Assembly (NCBI RefSeq): GCF_001583435.1
Contig: NZ_CP013251.1
Span: 3,857,215 to 3,921,214, forward strand
DNA from: Endozoicomonas montiporae CL-33
GTDB lineage: Bacteria; Pseudomonadota; Gammaproteobacteria; Pseudomonadales; Endozoicomonadaceae
Direction: 5' to 3'
DNA length: 64,000 nucleotides
Shown: piece by piece, positions 43,006 to 51,027 of the stretch
Position numbering within the stretch: the stretch's first letter is position 1
Layout of the letters: each line of letters starts with the position of its first letter
Made by a program: the position numbers and the translations under genes
The notes under the pieces: generated by a model
The model's input: only the letters and a program-made list of their open reading frames with translations
Database searches by the model: none
What the model was told of the DNA's origin: nothing

Positions 43006-43296
43006 ATGAAAAAAGATAAGAAAAAGGTTATCGGAGAAACGCTCAGCGATGCGCGAATCCAGGAGCTGCTGACACTGCAACCACCTGCCGGTGAGAACCG
43101 TGCCTTTCATATTCTGACCAGAGCCTACCGAACCCTGAGGGAAGACGATTTTTCCCGTTTCATGGTGTTCTACACGGAGGCAGAACTGGACCTGAACCCC
43201 TGCAACCGTTCTGGTCATTATTTTGTTGATGTAATCGCCAGACACCAACACTCAGAACCTTATTTACGAGCCCTGCAGGCCGCTGGTCACCATTAG
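43006..43296 (+). CDS. PA4642-family conserved protein
   Basis: A 96-residue protein matching a small family widespread in pseudomonads and relatives. It begins KKDKKKVIGETLSDARI, then LLTLQPPAGENRAFHILTRAYRTLREDDFSRFMVFY, and ends VIARHQHSEPYLRALQAAG. The fold is probably helical with an ankyrin-like C-terminal repeat; function is not known. The start at 43006 is set by the conserved KKDKKKVIGE N-terminus, with CGGA upstream. The longer frame from 42952 adds an unconserved stretch. Confidence 0.8.
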   Translation: MKKDKKKVIGETLSDARIQELLTLQPPAGENRAFHILTRAYRTLREDDFSRFMVFYTEAELDLNPCNRSGHYFVDVIARHQHSEPYLRALQAAGHH

Positions 43297-43364
43297 AATC
43301 ATGATGGCAGTTTAATAACTGTCATCTATACTCCAGATGTTTTTTAATCCGGAGTATTCAGGTC

Positions 43365-43793
43365 ATGAGCGCTTCAAAGTTGCACTATTTTTTTGCTCTT
43401 TTTTTAACCGTTTTGTGTAATCATCTCTTTGCCGGAGAACTCGATCAGGCAAAAGCTTACGACAAACATTATCCGGAAATTAAATATCAGGACTTAAGAA
43501 AATCCATCGATGCAGGCGAAGTCTTTATCATCGACGTTAACAGTGAGCAAACCTACAAACAGGGCCACTTGCCAACTGCTGTCTCCATGGTCGATGAAAA
43601 GAAGCTTGAAGAACGCATGCCCTTTAACAAGGACTACCCGATTGTTGTTTACTGCGGCGGACCTCAATGTACTGCATGGTACAAAGGAGCAGACTTTGCT
43701 GCAGCCAGAGGCTACAACAGTATTCGTCACTATAAAGGTGGTCTGAAAGACTGGAAGGCTCAGGGAGAACGGCTATCAACTACGGCCAACTAA
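43365..43793 (+). CDS. Periplasmic rhodanese-domain protein
   Basis: A 142-residue protein with a Sec signal (KLHYFFALFLTVLCNHLFA) and one rhodanese domain. It has the substrate-side segment VFIIDVNSEQTYKQGHLPTAV and the active-site loop CGGPQC (Cys97-Cys102), followed by GYNSIRHYKGGLKDWKAQG. Rhodaneses carry sulfane sulfur or act as redox/thiol proteins. The extra Cys102 in the loop suggests a disulfide. The periplasmic location and single domain fit stand-alone sulfur carriers; partner unknown. Confidence 0.85.
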   Translation: MSASKLHYFFALFLTVLCNHLFAGELDQAKAYDKHYPEIKYQDLRKSIDAGEVFIIDVNSEQTYKQGHLPTAVSMVDEKKLEERMPFNKDYPIVVYCGGPQCTAWYKGADFAAARGYNSIRHYKGGLKDWKAQGERLSTTAN

Positions 43794-43875
43794 AAGGCTC
43801 TTACCCCTGAGTCATTGCTGCATCCATAGCACACCTGTTGGCAGGCAAGCCGTCCGGGCAAAGCTAAAGTGCTAA

Positions 43876-44439
43876 TTATTTTGTCTCAAGCCCGGACAAC
43901 CCGGTAATATTCGTATCAAAACCATCAATACTTTTCTGGTTCTTTTGCTGCCAATAGTCCTCTGTCCCTTCTTTCCCCCTGCGCCTGAACGTATTCACCA
44001 ATGCGTCCCGATCCTGTTTGTAGTCATAAAGCGGTACACCCATACCGCATGAAATCTGAGTTTTCTCCACATGTAACAAGAAGATTTGTCTGGATCCCGG
44101 CATTTCCGGGAACAAACTAATGTAGTTACCCCACTCCCTGTGAGCCGGGTGCAGCACATCTGACTGCCCATAAAGTCTCAAAATAACAGGCCTTCCCTCG
44201 AAAGCACAAAACATGATCGTCATTCTTGGATTGATTTGCACATGGGCAGAAGTCTCGTTGCCGCTACCGGTTAAATTCAACCAGGCAACCGTATTCCTGT
44301 TAAGCACCTTCAAAGAATCCATGCCCTTGGGTGATACATTGACCGTCCCTTCCTGAGCAGCGGTACCTACAAAAAAGATGTGCTGTTTTTCGATGAACTC
44401 AATCTGCTCATCGGTTATCTCCAAAAACTGTTTTCCCAT
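43876..44439 (-). CDS. Pyridoxamine-5'-phosphate-oxidase-family flavoprotein
   Basis: A 187-residue split-barrel protein of the PPOX class. It has FIEKQHIFFVGTAAQEGTVNVSPKGMDSLKV, then VAWLNLTGSGNETSAHVQINPRMTIMFCAFEG and RPVILRLYGQ, a well-conserved subfamily of FMN-binding, unknown-substrate proteins (not PdxH). The ATG at 44439 lies 8 nt after GGCGGG; a GTG at 44448 is an alternative. Monocistronic. Its upstream region runs into a miniature element at 44541, which may carry or have displaced the promoter. Confidence 0.85.
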   Translation of the reverse strand: MGKQFLEITDEQIEFIEKQHIFFVGTAAQEGTVNVSPKGMDSLKVLNRNTVAWLNLTGSGNETSAHVQINPRMTIMFCAFEGRPVILRLYGQSDVLHPAHREWGNYISLFPEMPGSRQIFLLHVEKTQISCGMGVPLYDYKQDRDALVNTFRRRGKEGTEDYWQQKNQKSIDGFDTNITGLSGLETK

Positions 44440-44540
44440 ACTTATCACCCGCCTTTAGAATATTTCTTCAGAGGTATAGCAAATGTTGACTTGTCTACAG
44501 CTTTATACTTTACACTTCATCAATCGTTGATTCCTGAGTA

Positions 44541-44702
44541 ATACCAATTCCGTTTTCTAAATATGACCATGAGCAAGCCATTCCAAATCGCTGGGCAAGG
44601 AAGAACGACAAGTAATAGCTCTGGCTATTGCGAGGAGTTCTGACGCAGAGCCAGTGGTTTGGAATGGCTGCGCAATTCATGTTTAGAAGATGGAACTGGT
44701 AT
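44541..44702 (+). mobile_element. Miniature element, ATACCAATTCC family, copy 2
   Basis: 162 bp with ATACCAATTCC at 44541 and GGAACTGGTAT at 44702 (one mismatch to the perfect complement). An inner inverted pair AGCCATTCCAAATCGCTGG and CCAGTGGTTTGGAATGGCT makes the whole element able to fold. It is the reverse complement of copy 3 at 46659, with about 160 bp of clear similarity. It has no transposase and starts within about 100 bp of the flavoprotein gene and ends 52 bp before the MerR gene. Confidence 0.88.
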
Positions 44703-44754
44703 ACCTTTGTATTCAGGGTCTGCTGCTTACCCTCTGCCGCTGAAGCTTGCGCCT

Positions 44755-45948
44755 GTGTATAAAATCTCTGAACTTGCCAGAAAAGCCGGTTTATCCCGTT
44801 CAACGTTACTGTACTACGAAAAAACAGGGCTACTCTGCGGGCAACGCAGTTCAAACGGATACCGATATTACAGCGATCTGGATTTACAAAGGCTGATACT
44901 GATTAAACAACTTCAGGCTGGCGGACTGTCCCTCAAAGACTGCCTTAGCTGCCTGAACAAAGGGCCTGACCCTGCTCTTCTCAGGCAGAGACTGGCAACG
45001 CTGGATCAGGAAATAGCTCAAAAACAGCAGGCCAGACAACTACTGGGCTCTCTGCTGGGCGAAGACTCCACAACACTGCGGCGTTTTCATCAGCATCTCG
45101 AGCAGACAGCGCCTCTCGCTCATGGGCAATGGTTACAGGCCCGGGGGCTGAATGAAACAGATAGTTTGCATGTACGCTGGCTATCACATAATCCTTATGA
45201 ACATGATGGTTATATGAACGACTTTAAACGTATATTTGAAGGACTTGAACGACACGGGCCGGGCTCTGAAAAAGATTCTCTCTGGGCACTTTCGCAGGTT
45301 CCGGGTCAGCCTGAAAACATACTTGATATAGGCTGTGGTACAGGTGCATCAACCTTCATGCTGGCCGAACAAACCTCAGCAAGGATTACAGCACTGGATA
45401 ACCTGCAGGAAAGTCTTGATTTCCTGCAACAACAGGCAGAAAGCCTTAAGCTGCGCAGCAGGGTCACCACCTGCAATGCCAGCATGACCAGCATTCCTTT
45501 CGCGCCTGCCAGTTTTGACCTGTTATGGAGTGAAGGCAGTGCTTACATCATGGGTTTTGCCAACGCCCTGAAACAATGGCGCTCTTTGTTAAGCGACAAT
45601 GGTTATTTGGTTATCAGTGACCTGGTCTGGACTGACGAACTCATAGACGATGAGATAACTGACTTCTGGAAGACAGGCTATCCCGACATGCAGACAGTCG
45701 AGCACAGACTGGAACAATGTCGCCAGCATGGCTACAAAGTGAAGGCTCACCGGATGATGGGCAAAGAAGCCTGGGACGGCTATACCAGACCGTTAGAACA
45801 AAGACTGGACGAACTAGAGCCAACAATGCCTGACTCGCTGGCTATCAAGGATCTTCGTAAAGAAATTAACATTCTCGACCGTTTCGAGGGGCGTTTCACC
45901 TATATGATCATGGTACTGAAAAAAAGCCCTGAGACGACAGAGGCATAA
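44755..45948 (+). CDS. MerR-family regulator fused to a SAM-dependent methyltransferase
   Basis: About 397 residues in two parts. Residues 1-70 form the MerR DNA-binding domain (YKISELARKAGLSRSTLLYYEKTGLL, SSNGYRYYSDLDLQRLILIKQLQAGG), followed by a helical linker with a Gln-rich dimer helix. Residues about 170-380 form a class-I methyltransferase: motif I ILDIGCGTGASTFMLAE, ITALDN at motif II, FDLLWSEGSAYIMGF at the post-motif, and a C-terminal FTYMIMVL strand. Stand-alone MerR regulators bind effectors in a small C-terminal domain, so replacement by an enzyme suggests a self-regulated detoxifying methylation system. The GTG at 44755 is the most likely start because the MerR domain begins there; the frame continues upstream into the miniature element, so the original start region may have been altered. 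Confidence 0.8.
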   Translation: MYKISELARKAGLSRSTLLYYEKTGLLCGQRSSNGYRYYSDLDLQRLILIKQLQAGGLSLKDCLSCLNKGPDPALLRQRLATLDQEIAQKQQARQLLGSLLGEDSTTLRRFHQHLEQTAPLAHGQWLQARGLNETDSLHVRWLSHNPYEHDGYMNDFKRIFEGLERHGPGSEKDSLWALSQVPGQPENILDIGCGTGASTFMLAEQTSARITALDNLQESLDFLQQQAESLKLRSRVTTCNASMTSIPFAPASFDLLWSEGSAYIMGFANALKQWRSLLSDNGYLVISDLVWTDELIDDEITDFWKTGYPDMQTVEHRLEQCRQHGYKVKAHRMMGKEAWDGYTRPLEQRLDELEPTMPDSLAIKDLRKEINILDRFEGRFTYMIMVLKKSPETTEA

Positions 45949-45975
45949 TATATCCCTATAGCTATAGAAAACCGC

Positions 45976-46479
45976 ATGAATATTCGTAAAGAAACCACTG
46001 AAGATACTGGCGCTATAAGTAACCTGATTTACAGCGCCTTCAAAGGGCATCCTCACCACGAGCCCGGTGCAGAACCGACTGAACATCTGATTGTCGATCA
46101 ACTCAGAAAGCAGGGTGAGCTATCGCTTTCCCTGATTATGGAGCAGGATGGAGAGATCACGGGGCATATTGCCTTCTCTCCCATCAGAATAAACGGAGAA
46201 CAGAGCCACTGGATGGGTCTGGGGCCAGTTGCCGTCTCACCCTCTCATCAAGGTAAAGGAATTGGCTCGGCACTGATCAATGAGGCAATAAGACAACTGA
46301 AAGAACAAGGTGTCAGAGGCTTTGTTGTGCTGGGAGAACCTGAGTATTACTCTCGATTTGGCTTCACGCACCATTCAGGACTGACATTAAACGGCGTTCC
46401 ACCGGAATACTTTATGATCATGCCAAATGACCCGGAAATTCCTACCGGCACTGTCTCCTACTCAACAGCCTTTAGTTGA
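45976..46479 (+). CDS. GNAT-family N-acetyltransferase (YhbS-like)
   Basis: A 167-residue acetyltransferase. The acetyl-CoA motif A is LGPVAVSPSHQGKGIGSALI, motif B includes GFVVLGEPEYYSRFGF, and the N-terminus MNIRKETTEDTGAISNLIYSAF is typical of YhbS-type GNATs. Substrate unknown. It begins 27 bp after the MerR-methyltransferase gene on the same strand, so the two are probably one transcript. Together they form the whole coding content between the two inverted miniature elements. Confidence 0.88.
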   Translation: MNIRKETTEDTGAISNLIYSAFKGHPHHEPGAEPTEHLIVDQLRKQGELSLSLIMEQDGEITGHIAFSPIRINGEQSHWMGLGPVAVSPSHQGKGIGSALINEAIRQLKEQGVRGFVVLGEPEYYSRFGFTHHSGLTLNGVPPEYFMIMPNDPEIPTGTVSYSTAFS

Positions 46480-46559
46480 GCGCAAAAGTTGAGCGCAAAG
46501 AAGCTTCAATTAACAGACCAACCACCGCCAGCTCTTAAAAACAGCCCTAAGAGGGCTGG

Positions 46560-46650
46560 CAGTCTCACTCTGAAACACCTGCAGGCAAGAATCCGCGCTG
46601 CGTTAAACAGTCTCTTCTCGTTGACGATGAACTCTTTATCAGACGACAAC
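46560..46650 (+). pseudogene. Possible LysR-type regulator remnant
   Basis: Two short frames here together read RAALNSLF and DDELFIRRQR, similar to the helix-loop found in the DNA-binding domain of LysR regulators (consensus NDELFIR). They would need a one-base shift near 46624 to join. Too short to be sure. It would be the 3' relic of a gene destroyed when copy 3 of the miniature element arrived, or an unrelated coincidence. Confidence 0.25.
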
Positions 46651-46658
46651 GATAACTA

Positions 46659-46818
46659 ATACCAATTCCCCTTTCTAAACATGAAATGCGCAGCCATTCC
46701 AAACCGCTGGTTCGGCGTCAGAACTCCTCGCAATAGCCAGTTATTACTCGTCGTTTTTCCTTGCCCAGCGATTTGGATTGGCTTGCTCATGGTCATATTC
46801 AGAAAACGGAATTGGTAT
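46659..46818 (-). mobile_element. Miniature element, ATACCAATTCC family, copy 3 (inverted relative to copy 2)
   Basis: 160 bp with perfect ends ATACCAATTCC (46659-46669) and GGAATTGGTAT (46808-46818), flanked on both sides by TA, suggesting a TA target duplication as made by IS630/mariner-type transposases. Its interior is the reverse complement of copy 2 (44541-44702). It joins directly to the SMR-transporter remnant. Confidence 0.88.
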
Positions 46819-46917
46819 TATTTCTTCCTGAAAGAGCCGGTCAGCCTTATGCAACTGGCCAGTGTCGCATTGATCATAACCGGCGTTATTGAGTTAAAAG
46901 TCACCTCCAGTGGATAA
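46819..46917 (+). pseudogene. C-terminal remnant of a small multidrug resistance (SMR) transporter
   Basis: The frame after copy 3 encodes FFLKEPVSLMQLASVALIITG and then VIELKVTSSG with a stop. This is the last membrane segment of EmrE/SugE-type transporters, where a LGEPLTLxQL block is followed by a hydrophobic helix. About 75 N-terminal residues are missing. It is fused in frame to the element sequence but has no start of its own. Confidence 0.6.
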
Positions 46918-47588
46918 GCATTGCCAAGTTCTCCGGGAGGCTTTGCATATAATTTTACCAGCGCCCCTGACGATAATGATCAATAAACACCCATTCCCAC
47001 CTTTTCGTATTGATTCAGATCAACACCCACCAGTTACGTACTAGCCGAAATCGAACAAATGCAGACCGAACAAGGTAGTGAAAAAAACTGCAAAAGATTA
47101 CAAAAACGTCTTTTTAACCCTAAAACAGCTATTTTCAGTATCCGTTTTGCTGTTTATTGACTTAAATCAACCATGGTTACCTTGCGACTCTCTAACCTTT
47201 ATAACCGCCGGGGTTCTGGTTGATAAGCTACACCTATAAAAACTCTTCACCGTCTGAGAGATCATAAGTGATTCTTATGCTCACAGAAGCTTCATCACCT
47301 GCTGAGATTACACAGCCATAACAACCACAACAGTCTGATCGACAATCCTCCCCCGCACTGAGCCTGCAAGTTCTCAGCCATACGAAATCGAATATTTCTG
47401 GCTTATTGGGCAGGTACTGAACAAGGCGCAACAGCGGGAGCATAGCGAGCTATGTGACCAGAGTTGCAACGCCGTGCAGTGCCTGAACAATGAGTCAGAA
47501 TATATGATTTCGTATAGCGGAGTACTTAGATACGACACAACAACGAAATTAATGCAGGCGTTTTGTTCGGCAATAAAGGATAAATAAT
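46918..47588. promoter_or_regulatory. Upstream region of the symporter gene with a 136-bp palindromic element
   Basis: About 670 bp with no gene. The part up to 47379 is AT-rich and must hold the promoter; a TTGACT at 47157-47162 is one candidate -35, without a clear -10. From 47380 to 47515 a palindromic element intervenes (see separate entry). The ribosome site of the symporter, AAAGGATAA, follows at about 47575. Confidence 0.45.
47380..47515. repeat. 136-bp imperfect palindrome, miniature element-like
   Basis: ATACGAAATC (47380-47389) pairs with GATTTCGTAT (47506-47515). Pairing continues inward with gaps (ATATT-CTG, CAGG-ACTG, GGCG, ATAGCGAGC centre), so most of the element folds into one long hairpin. 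It differs from the ATACCAATTCC family. It lies in the leader 74 bp before the symporter ATG. Confidence 0.75.
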
Positions 47589-48914
47589 ATGCAGCAGTGG
47601 ATTCGACTCTCTCTCACCGCCAAAGTACTGATTGGTATGGTCACAGGCCTGCTGATCGGTCTGATCATGCGTCACCAGTTTGAAGGTGTGGCCTTCGTTG
47701 AACAGTATCTGGTCAACGGAGTGTTTGACGTCATAGGACAGGTATTCCTGACCGTTCTGAGAATGATTGTGGTACCTCTGGTTTTCACCTCTATCGTGTG
47801 TGGAGCCTGTTCTCTCAAAGATATTACTGTACTGGGACGCCTGGGCGGTAAAACCATTGCCCTGTATCTTTTAACCACCTGTATTGCTATCAGTTTGGCG
47901 ATGGCTGTCGCCCTGGTGGTATCTCCGGGTGAAGGAGCCAATCTGGAGAGTGTCAGCACCTACGCTGCATCAACCGCACCTTCCATTTCAGAAGTCATTA
48001 TCGGCATGTTCCCAAGCAACCCGGTAGAAGCCCTGGCGTCCGGCAACACATTGCAAATCATTGTATTTGCGCTGTTGTTTGGTATCGCTATTGCAGCGGC
48101 AGGCAAGCCTGCCCAGCCCGTGGTTAACCTGTTCATTGCCCTGAATGAAGTGATGATGAAACTGGTCACCCTGATCATGAATCTGGCACCTTACGGTGTG
48201 ATGGGTCTGATGGCGAAACTGTTCTACAGCATGAACCTTGGCGCTATCGGTAACCTGTTCCAGTACTTTATGGTGGTTATCGGGGTACTGGCCCTGCAGG
48301 TATTCATCACTTACTGTGGTCTGCTGAAAGTCACCACTGGCCTGAGTCCAAGTCTGTTCCTGAAAAAAATTCAGGACGCGTTCATGTTTGCATTCACCAC
48401 TGCGTCCAGTAATGCCACCATTCCGGTGACGCTGGAAGCTGTCACCCGTCGCATGGGTGTGAAGAACCAGATCGCTTCTTTCACCATTCCTCTGGGCAGT
48501 ACCATTAACATGGACGGTACCGCCATCATGCAAGGCGCAGCGACTGTATTCATTGCACAGGCATTCGGTGTCGAGCTGTTCCTGAACGACTACCTGCTAG
48601 TGATCATGACCGCTACTCTGGCTTCCATCGGTACCGCTGGTGTTCCGGGTGTGGGGCTGGTGATGCTGGCAATGGTGCTGCAGCAGGTAGGTTTGCCGCT
48701 CGAAGGTATTGCCCTGATTATGGGTGTTGACCGTCTGCTGGATATGGTGCGTACCGCCGTTAACATTACCGGCGACAGCGTAGTGACCTGTATTGTTGCG
48801 AAAAGTGAAGGTGCTCTGGATCAGGCCGTCTTTAACGATGCAACCGCAGGCGAAAAAGAAGAAAACATCGACTTCCACCGCATTGGCAATCGCCAACAAC
48901 CCCTGGAAGCCTGA
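47589..48914 (+). CDS. Dicarboxylate/amino acid:cation symporter (DAACS family)
   Basis: A 441-residue inner-membrane symporter. It has the family's re-entrant loop TTASSNATIPVTLEAV, transport motif TINMDGTAIMQGAATVF, hairpin-2 IGTAGVPGVGLVML and the substrate-binding helix DRLLDMVRTAVNITGDSVV. These are the residues that bind the acidic substrate and sodium or protons in GltP/GltPh/DctA. Glutamate, aspartate or C4-dicarboxylates are the likely substrates; the sequence does not separate them. A SNA-type motif with TIPVT and the absence of a DctA-type N-terminus point more to an amino-acid carrier. It is flanked by two palindromic elements and stands alone. Confidence 0.9.
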   Translation: MQQWIRLSLTAKVLIGMVTGLLIGLIMRHQFEGVAFVEQYLVNGVFDVIGQVFLTVLRMIVVPLVFTSIVCGACSLKDITVLGRLGGKTIALYLLTTCIAISLAMAVALVVSPGEGANLESVSTYAASTAPSISEVIIGMFPSNPVEALASGNTLQIIVFALLFGIAIAAAGKPAQPVVNLFIALNEVMMKLVTLIMNLAPYGVMGLMAKLFYSMNLGAIGNLFQYFMVVIGVLALQVFITYCGLLKVTTGLSPSLFLKKIQDAFMFAFTTASSNATIPVTLEAVTRRMGVKNQIASFTIPLGSTINMDGTAIMQGAATVFIAQAFGVELFLNDYLLVIMTATLASIGTAGVPGVGLVMLAMVLQQVGLPLEGIALIMGVDRLLDMVRTAVNITGDSVVTCIVAKSEGALDQAVFNDATAGEKEENIDFHRIGNRQQPLEA

Positions 48915-48919
48915 TTAGA

Positions 48920-49048
48920 CCAATTCATGTTTATAACTGGAGTTACGCACCCTCTACGAATCATCAAGATTTCCGAACGAGGTCATTGCTCTGTAGCCCT
49001 GATTCCTTCGTTTAAGGTGCGTAACATCAGTTTATAAGGCGGAATTGG
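48920..49048. repeat. 129-bp palindromic element with CCAATTC ends
   Basis: CCAATTCATGTTTATAACTG and GTTACGCACC on the left match, in reverse complement, GGTGCGTAAC, CAGTTTATAA and GGAATTGG on the right (49010-49048). The outermost GGAATTGG is shared with the ATACCAATTCC family, but the interior is different. It starts six bp after the symporter stop codon. Confidence 0.75.
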
Positions 49049-49064
49049 CATTAATTGTCCATAG

Positions 49065-49096
49065 CGACAAAAGGGTAAAGATTTACCCTTTTGTCG
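49065..49096. terminator. Bidirectional terminator between the symporter gene and lpxL
   Basis: CGACAAAAGGGTAAA (49065-49079) pairs perfectly with TTTACCCTTTTGTCG (49082-49096) around GA. U-rich on both strands. It ends two bp before the lpxL stop region. Confidence 0.8.
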
Positions 49097-49098
49097 TT

Positions 49099-50130
49099 TC
49101 AACTAGCCTCTGCTATTACTGATACATCAGCAAACTCAGGCTGCTTCCCGTACAAACTTGGATCATCCGGATTGGGTCGTGTTTTAAAACGACGATGTAA
49201 CCACATGTACTGCTCCGGCGCCTTCAGAATGCCCTGCTCTATAATCTTGTTACAGCGAATAGCATCAGCCCGGTCATCCCCACTGGGAAAGTCATCCAGC
49301 GGCTCGGAAATTTCCAGTGTATAGCCTGAATCGTCGGCATTTCGGGTTGCCAGAAAAGACATCATCTTCGCCTTGGAAATACGGCACATGGTGCTGCTGC
49401 CAGTAATGGTGGCTGCTTCTTTCACGGCAAAAAACGGTACAAACTCGGCACCGTCACGACCAAAGTCCTGATCAGTGGTATACCAGACAATTTCGCCCTG
49501 TCGCAAAGCCCGGATGGCTGATTTCAGTTTGAACTTGTTAATCATGCCCTTGTTTGAACGGGAACGACCACGCACCTGTAGGTATTCCATGACCGGATTA
49601 TTGTGCGGACGATAAACCCCAAGACCATCTGACTTAAGACCAAACAGACGCACACCAATTTCCAGTGTCAGGCTATGCAGAGAAAACAGAAGAACGCCAC
49701 GACCCTCTTGCTGAGCCTGTTCTATATGCTCCAGCCCTTTAAACGTCAGTAGCTTACTCAGTCGTTTATCAGACCACCACCAGGCCATAGCCAGCTCAAA
49801 CAGGGCAATGCCGGTGGATTCAAAATTCTTGATCAGCAGCGCTCGACGCTCGTCGTCTGGCATGTCGGGAAAGCAAAGTTCAAGGTTACGCTCAGCGGTT
49901 TTCCGGCGCGAAGGCACAACCGTCATTAACAGTCGTCCGAGTCTGCGCCCCAGTGCAAGTTGCCAACGATAAGGAAGCGTCTGTGTGGTTATCCACAACA
50001 GTCCCACTAACAACCACAATGCCCAGTATTTTGGATGCAGAAAAGCCAGCTCAAATTTAACAGTATCTGCAGATACCAGAGAGCTGATGGTTTTACCAGA
50101 AGGTCGCGAGGTCTTGGATGTTTTTTGCAT
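49099..50130 (-). CDS. lpxL: Lipid A biosynthesis late acyltransferase
   Basis: A 343-residue inner-membrane acyltransferase of the LpxL/HtrB/MsbB family that adds a secondary acyl chain to lipid A. An N-terminal membrane anchor (KYWALWLLVGLLWITTQTLP) is followed by the catalytic HSLTLE motif (H-x4-E) near residue 150 in GVLLFSLHSLTLEIG. The conserved GVYRPHNNPVMEY and VWYTTDQDFGRDGAEFVPFF complete the active site. The C-terminal QYMWLHRRFKTRPN is diagnostic for the family. The tail extends about 25 residues beyond. Whether it makes lauroyl or myristoyl transfers is not determined. Single gene, divergent from trmO. Confidence 0.9.
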   Translation of the reverse strand: MQKTSKTSRPSGKTISSLVSADTVKFELAFLHPKYWALWLLVGLLWITTQTLPYRWQLALGRRLGRLLMTVVPSRRKTAERNLELCFPDMPDDERRALLIKNFESTGIALFELAMAWWWSDKRLSKLLTFKGLEHIEQAQQEGRGVLLFSLHSLTLEIGVRLFGLKSDGLGVYRPHNNPVMEYLQVRGRSRSNKGMINKFKLKSAIRALRQGEIVWYTTDQDFGRDGAEFVPFFAVKEAATITGSSTMCRISKAKMMSFLATRNADDSGYTLEISEPLDDFPSGDDRADAIRCNKIIEQGILKAPEQYMWLHRRFKTRPNPDDPSLYGKQPEFADVSVIAEAS

Positions 50131-50307
50131 GTCAGCATTCTATTAAAAATAAAGAATGCTGAACTTCAGTACTAACCGTAAATTACCCGACACAACACTA
50201 TTATTTACCGAAGCAACACAGATGAGCGCATATAAACCAACAGCTATTGAATAATTCTGCCCGTACGGTAAAGTCCGCGGGTTATTGTTATCCCAGATGG
50301 AATCAGT

Positions 50308-51027
50308 GTGTCCAGAAGCTTTCAGTTCGACCAGATCGGTGTTATTCACTCCTGCTACCGGCAGAAGTTTGGTATTCCCCGTCAGCCCGGTATTGTGACG
50401 GCAGCCGAAGCGGAACTGGAGCTGTTACCGCCTTACAATCAGGAAAACCTGGTGCGGGGTCTGGAAGGGTTCTCGCATCTCTGGGTGCATTTTATTTTTC
50501 ACGAAACCATGAACGAAGGCTGGCGACCCACCATTCGTCCGCCACGCCTGGGCGGTAAACAGCGAATGGGCGTGTTTGCGACTCGTTCAACACACCGTCC
50601 TAATCCGGTTGGTCTCTCCGTGGTGCGACTCGAAGGTATTCAGTCCGGTCATGGTAAGTTGACTCTTCAGCTGGCAGAAGCCGACCTTCTGGATGGTACG
50701 CCGGTTATTGATATCAAACCTTACCTGCCTTATGCCGACGCCCGGCCTGAAGCCAAAGGCGGTTTTGCTCCATTACCCGCCGTCATGGCTGAAGTTGAAT
50801 TCACAGAACGAGCCATGGCCAAATGCTTACAGTACGAACAAAGAACCGGCAGACAGCTGGTACTTCTTATCCGGCAGGTGTTGGGGCAGGATCCTCGTCC
50901 GGCTTATCTCCGTGAAACCACCGGACGACGACACGGATCGGCTTTATGGGATGTGAATGTGGTGTGGGAATCCCGGGGCGACCACTTTCTCGTCACTGAC
51001 TTGGAAGCTTATACGGCTGAAAATTAA
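50308..51027 (+). CDS. trmO: tRNA t6A37 N6-methyltransferase (TsaA/TrmO family)
   Basis: A 239-residue protein that methylates the N6-threonylcarbamoyl-A37 of tRNA-Thr. It has the TsaA-fold start FDQIGVIHSCYRQKFGIPRQPGIV, the SAM and substrate region LVRGLEGFSHLWVHFIFHE, RMGVFATRSTHRPNPVGLSVVRLE, and DGTPVIDIKPYLPYAD, then the C-terminal extension GRDPRPAYL-like (QDPRPAYLRE) characteristic of TrmO. The start is GTG at 50308 with GATGGA about 8 nt upstream. Its 3' end overlaps the convergent secreted-protein gene by 35 bp, unusual for two genes on opposite strands. Confidence 0.9.
   Translation: MSRSFQFDQIGVIHSCYRQKFGIPRQPGIVTAAEAELELLPPYNQENLVRGLEGFSHLWVHFIFHETMNEGWRPTIRPPRLGGKQRMGVFATRSTHRPNPVGLSVVRLEGIQSGHGKLTLQLAEADLLDGTPVIDIKPYLPYADARPEAKGGFAPLPAVMAEVEFTERAMAKCLQYEQRTGRQLVLLIRQVLGQDPRPAYLRETTGRRHGSALWDVNVVWESRGDHFLVTDLEAYTAEN

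Noticed and set aside
47157..47205. Sigma-70 promoter for the symporter (TTGACT with TATAAC)
   Set aside because: The spacing between the two boxes is about 37 bp, far too long; kept only as a possible -35.
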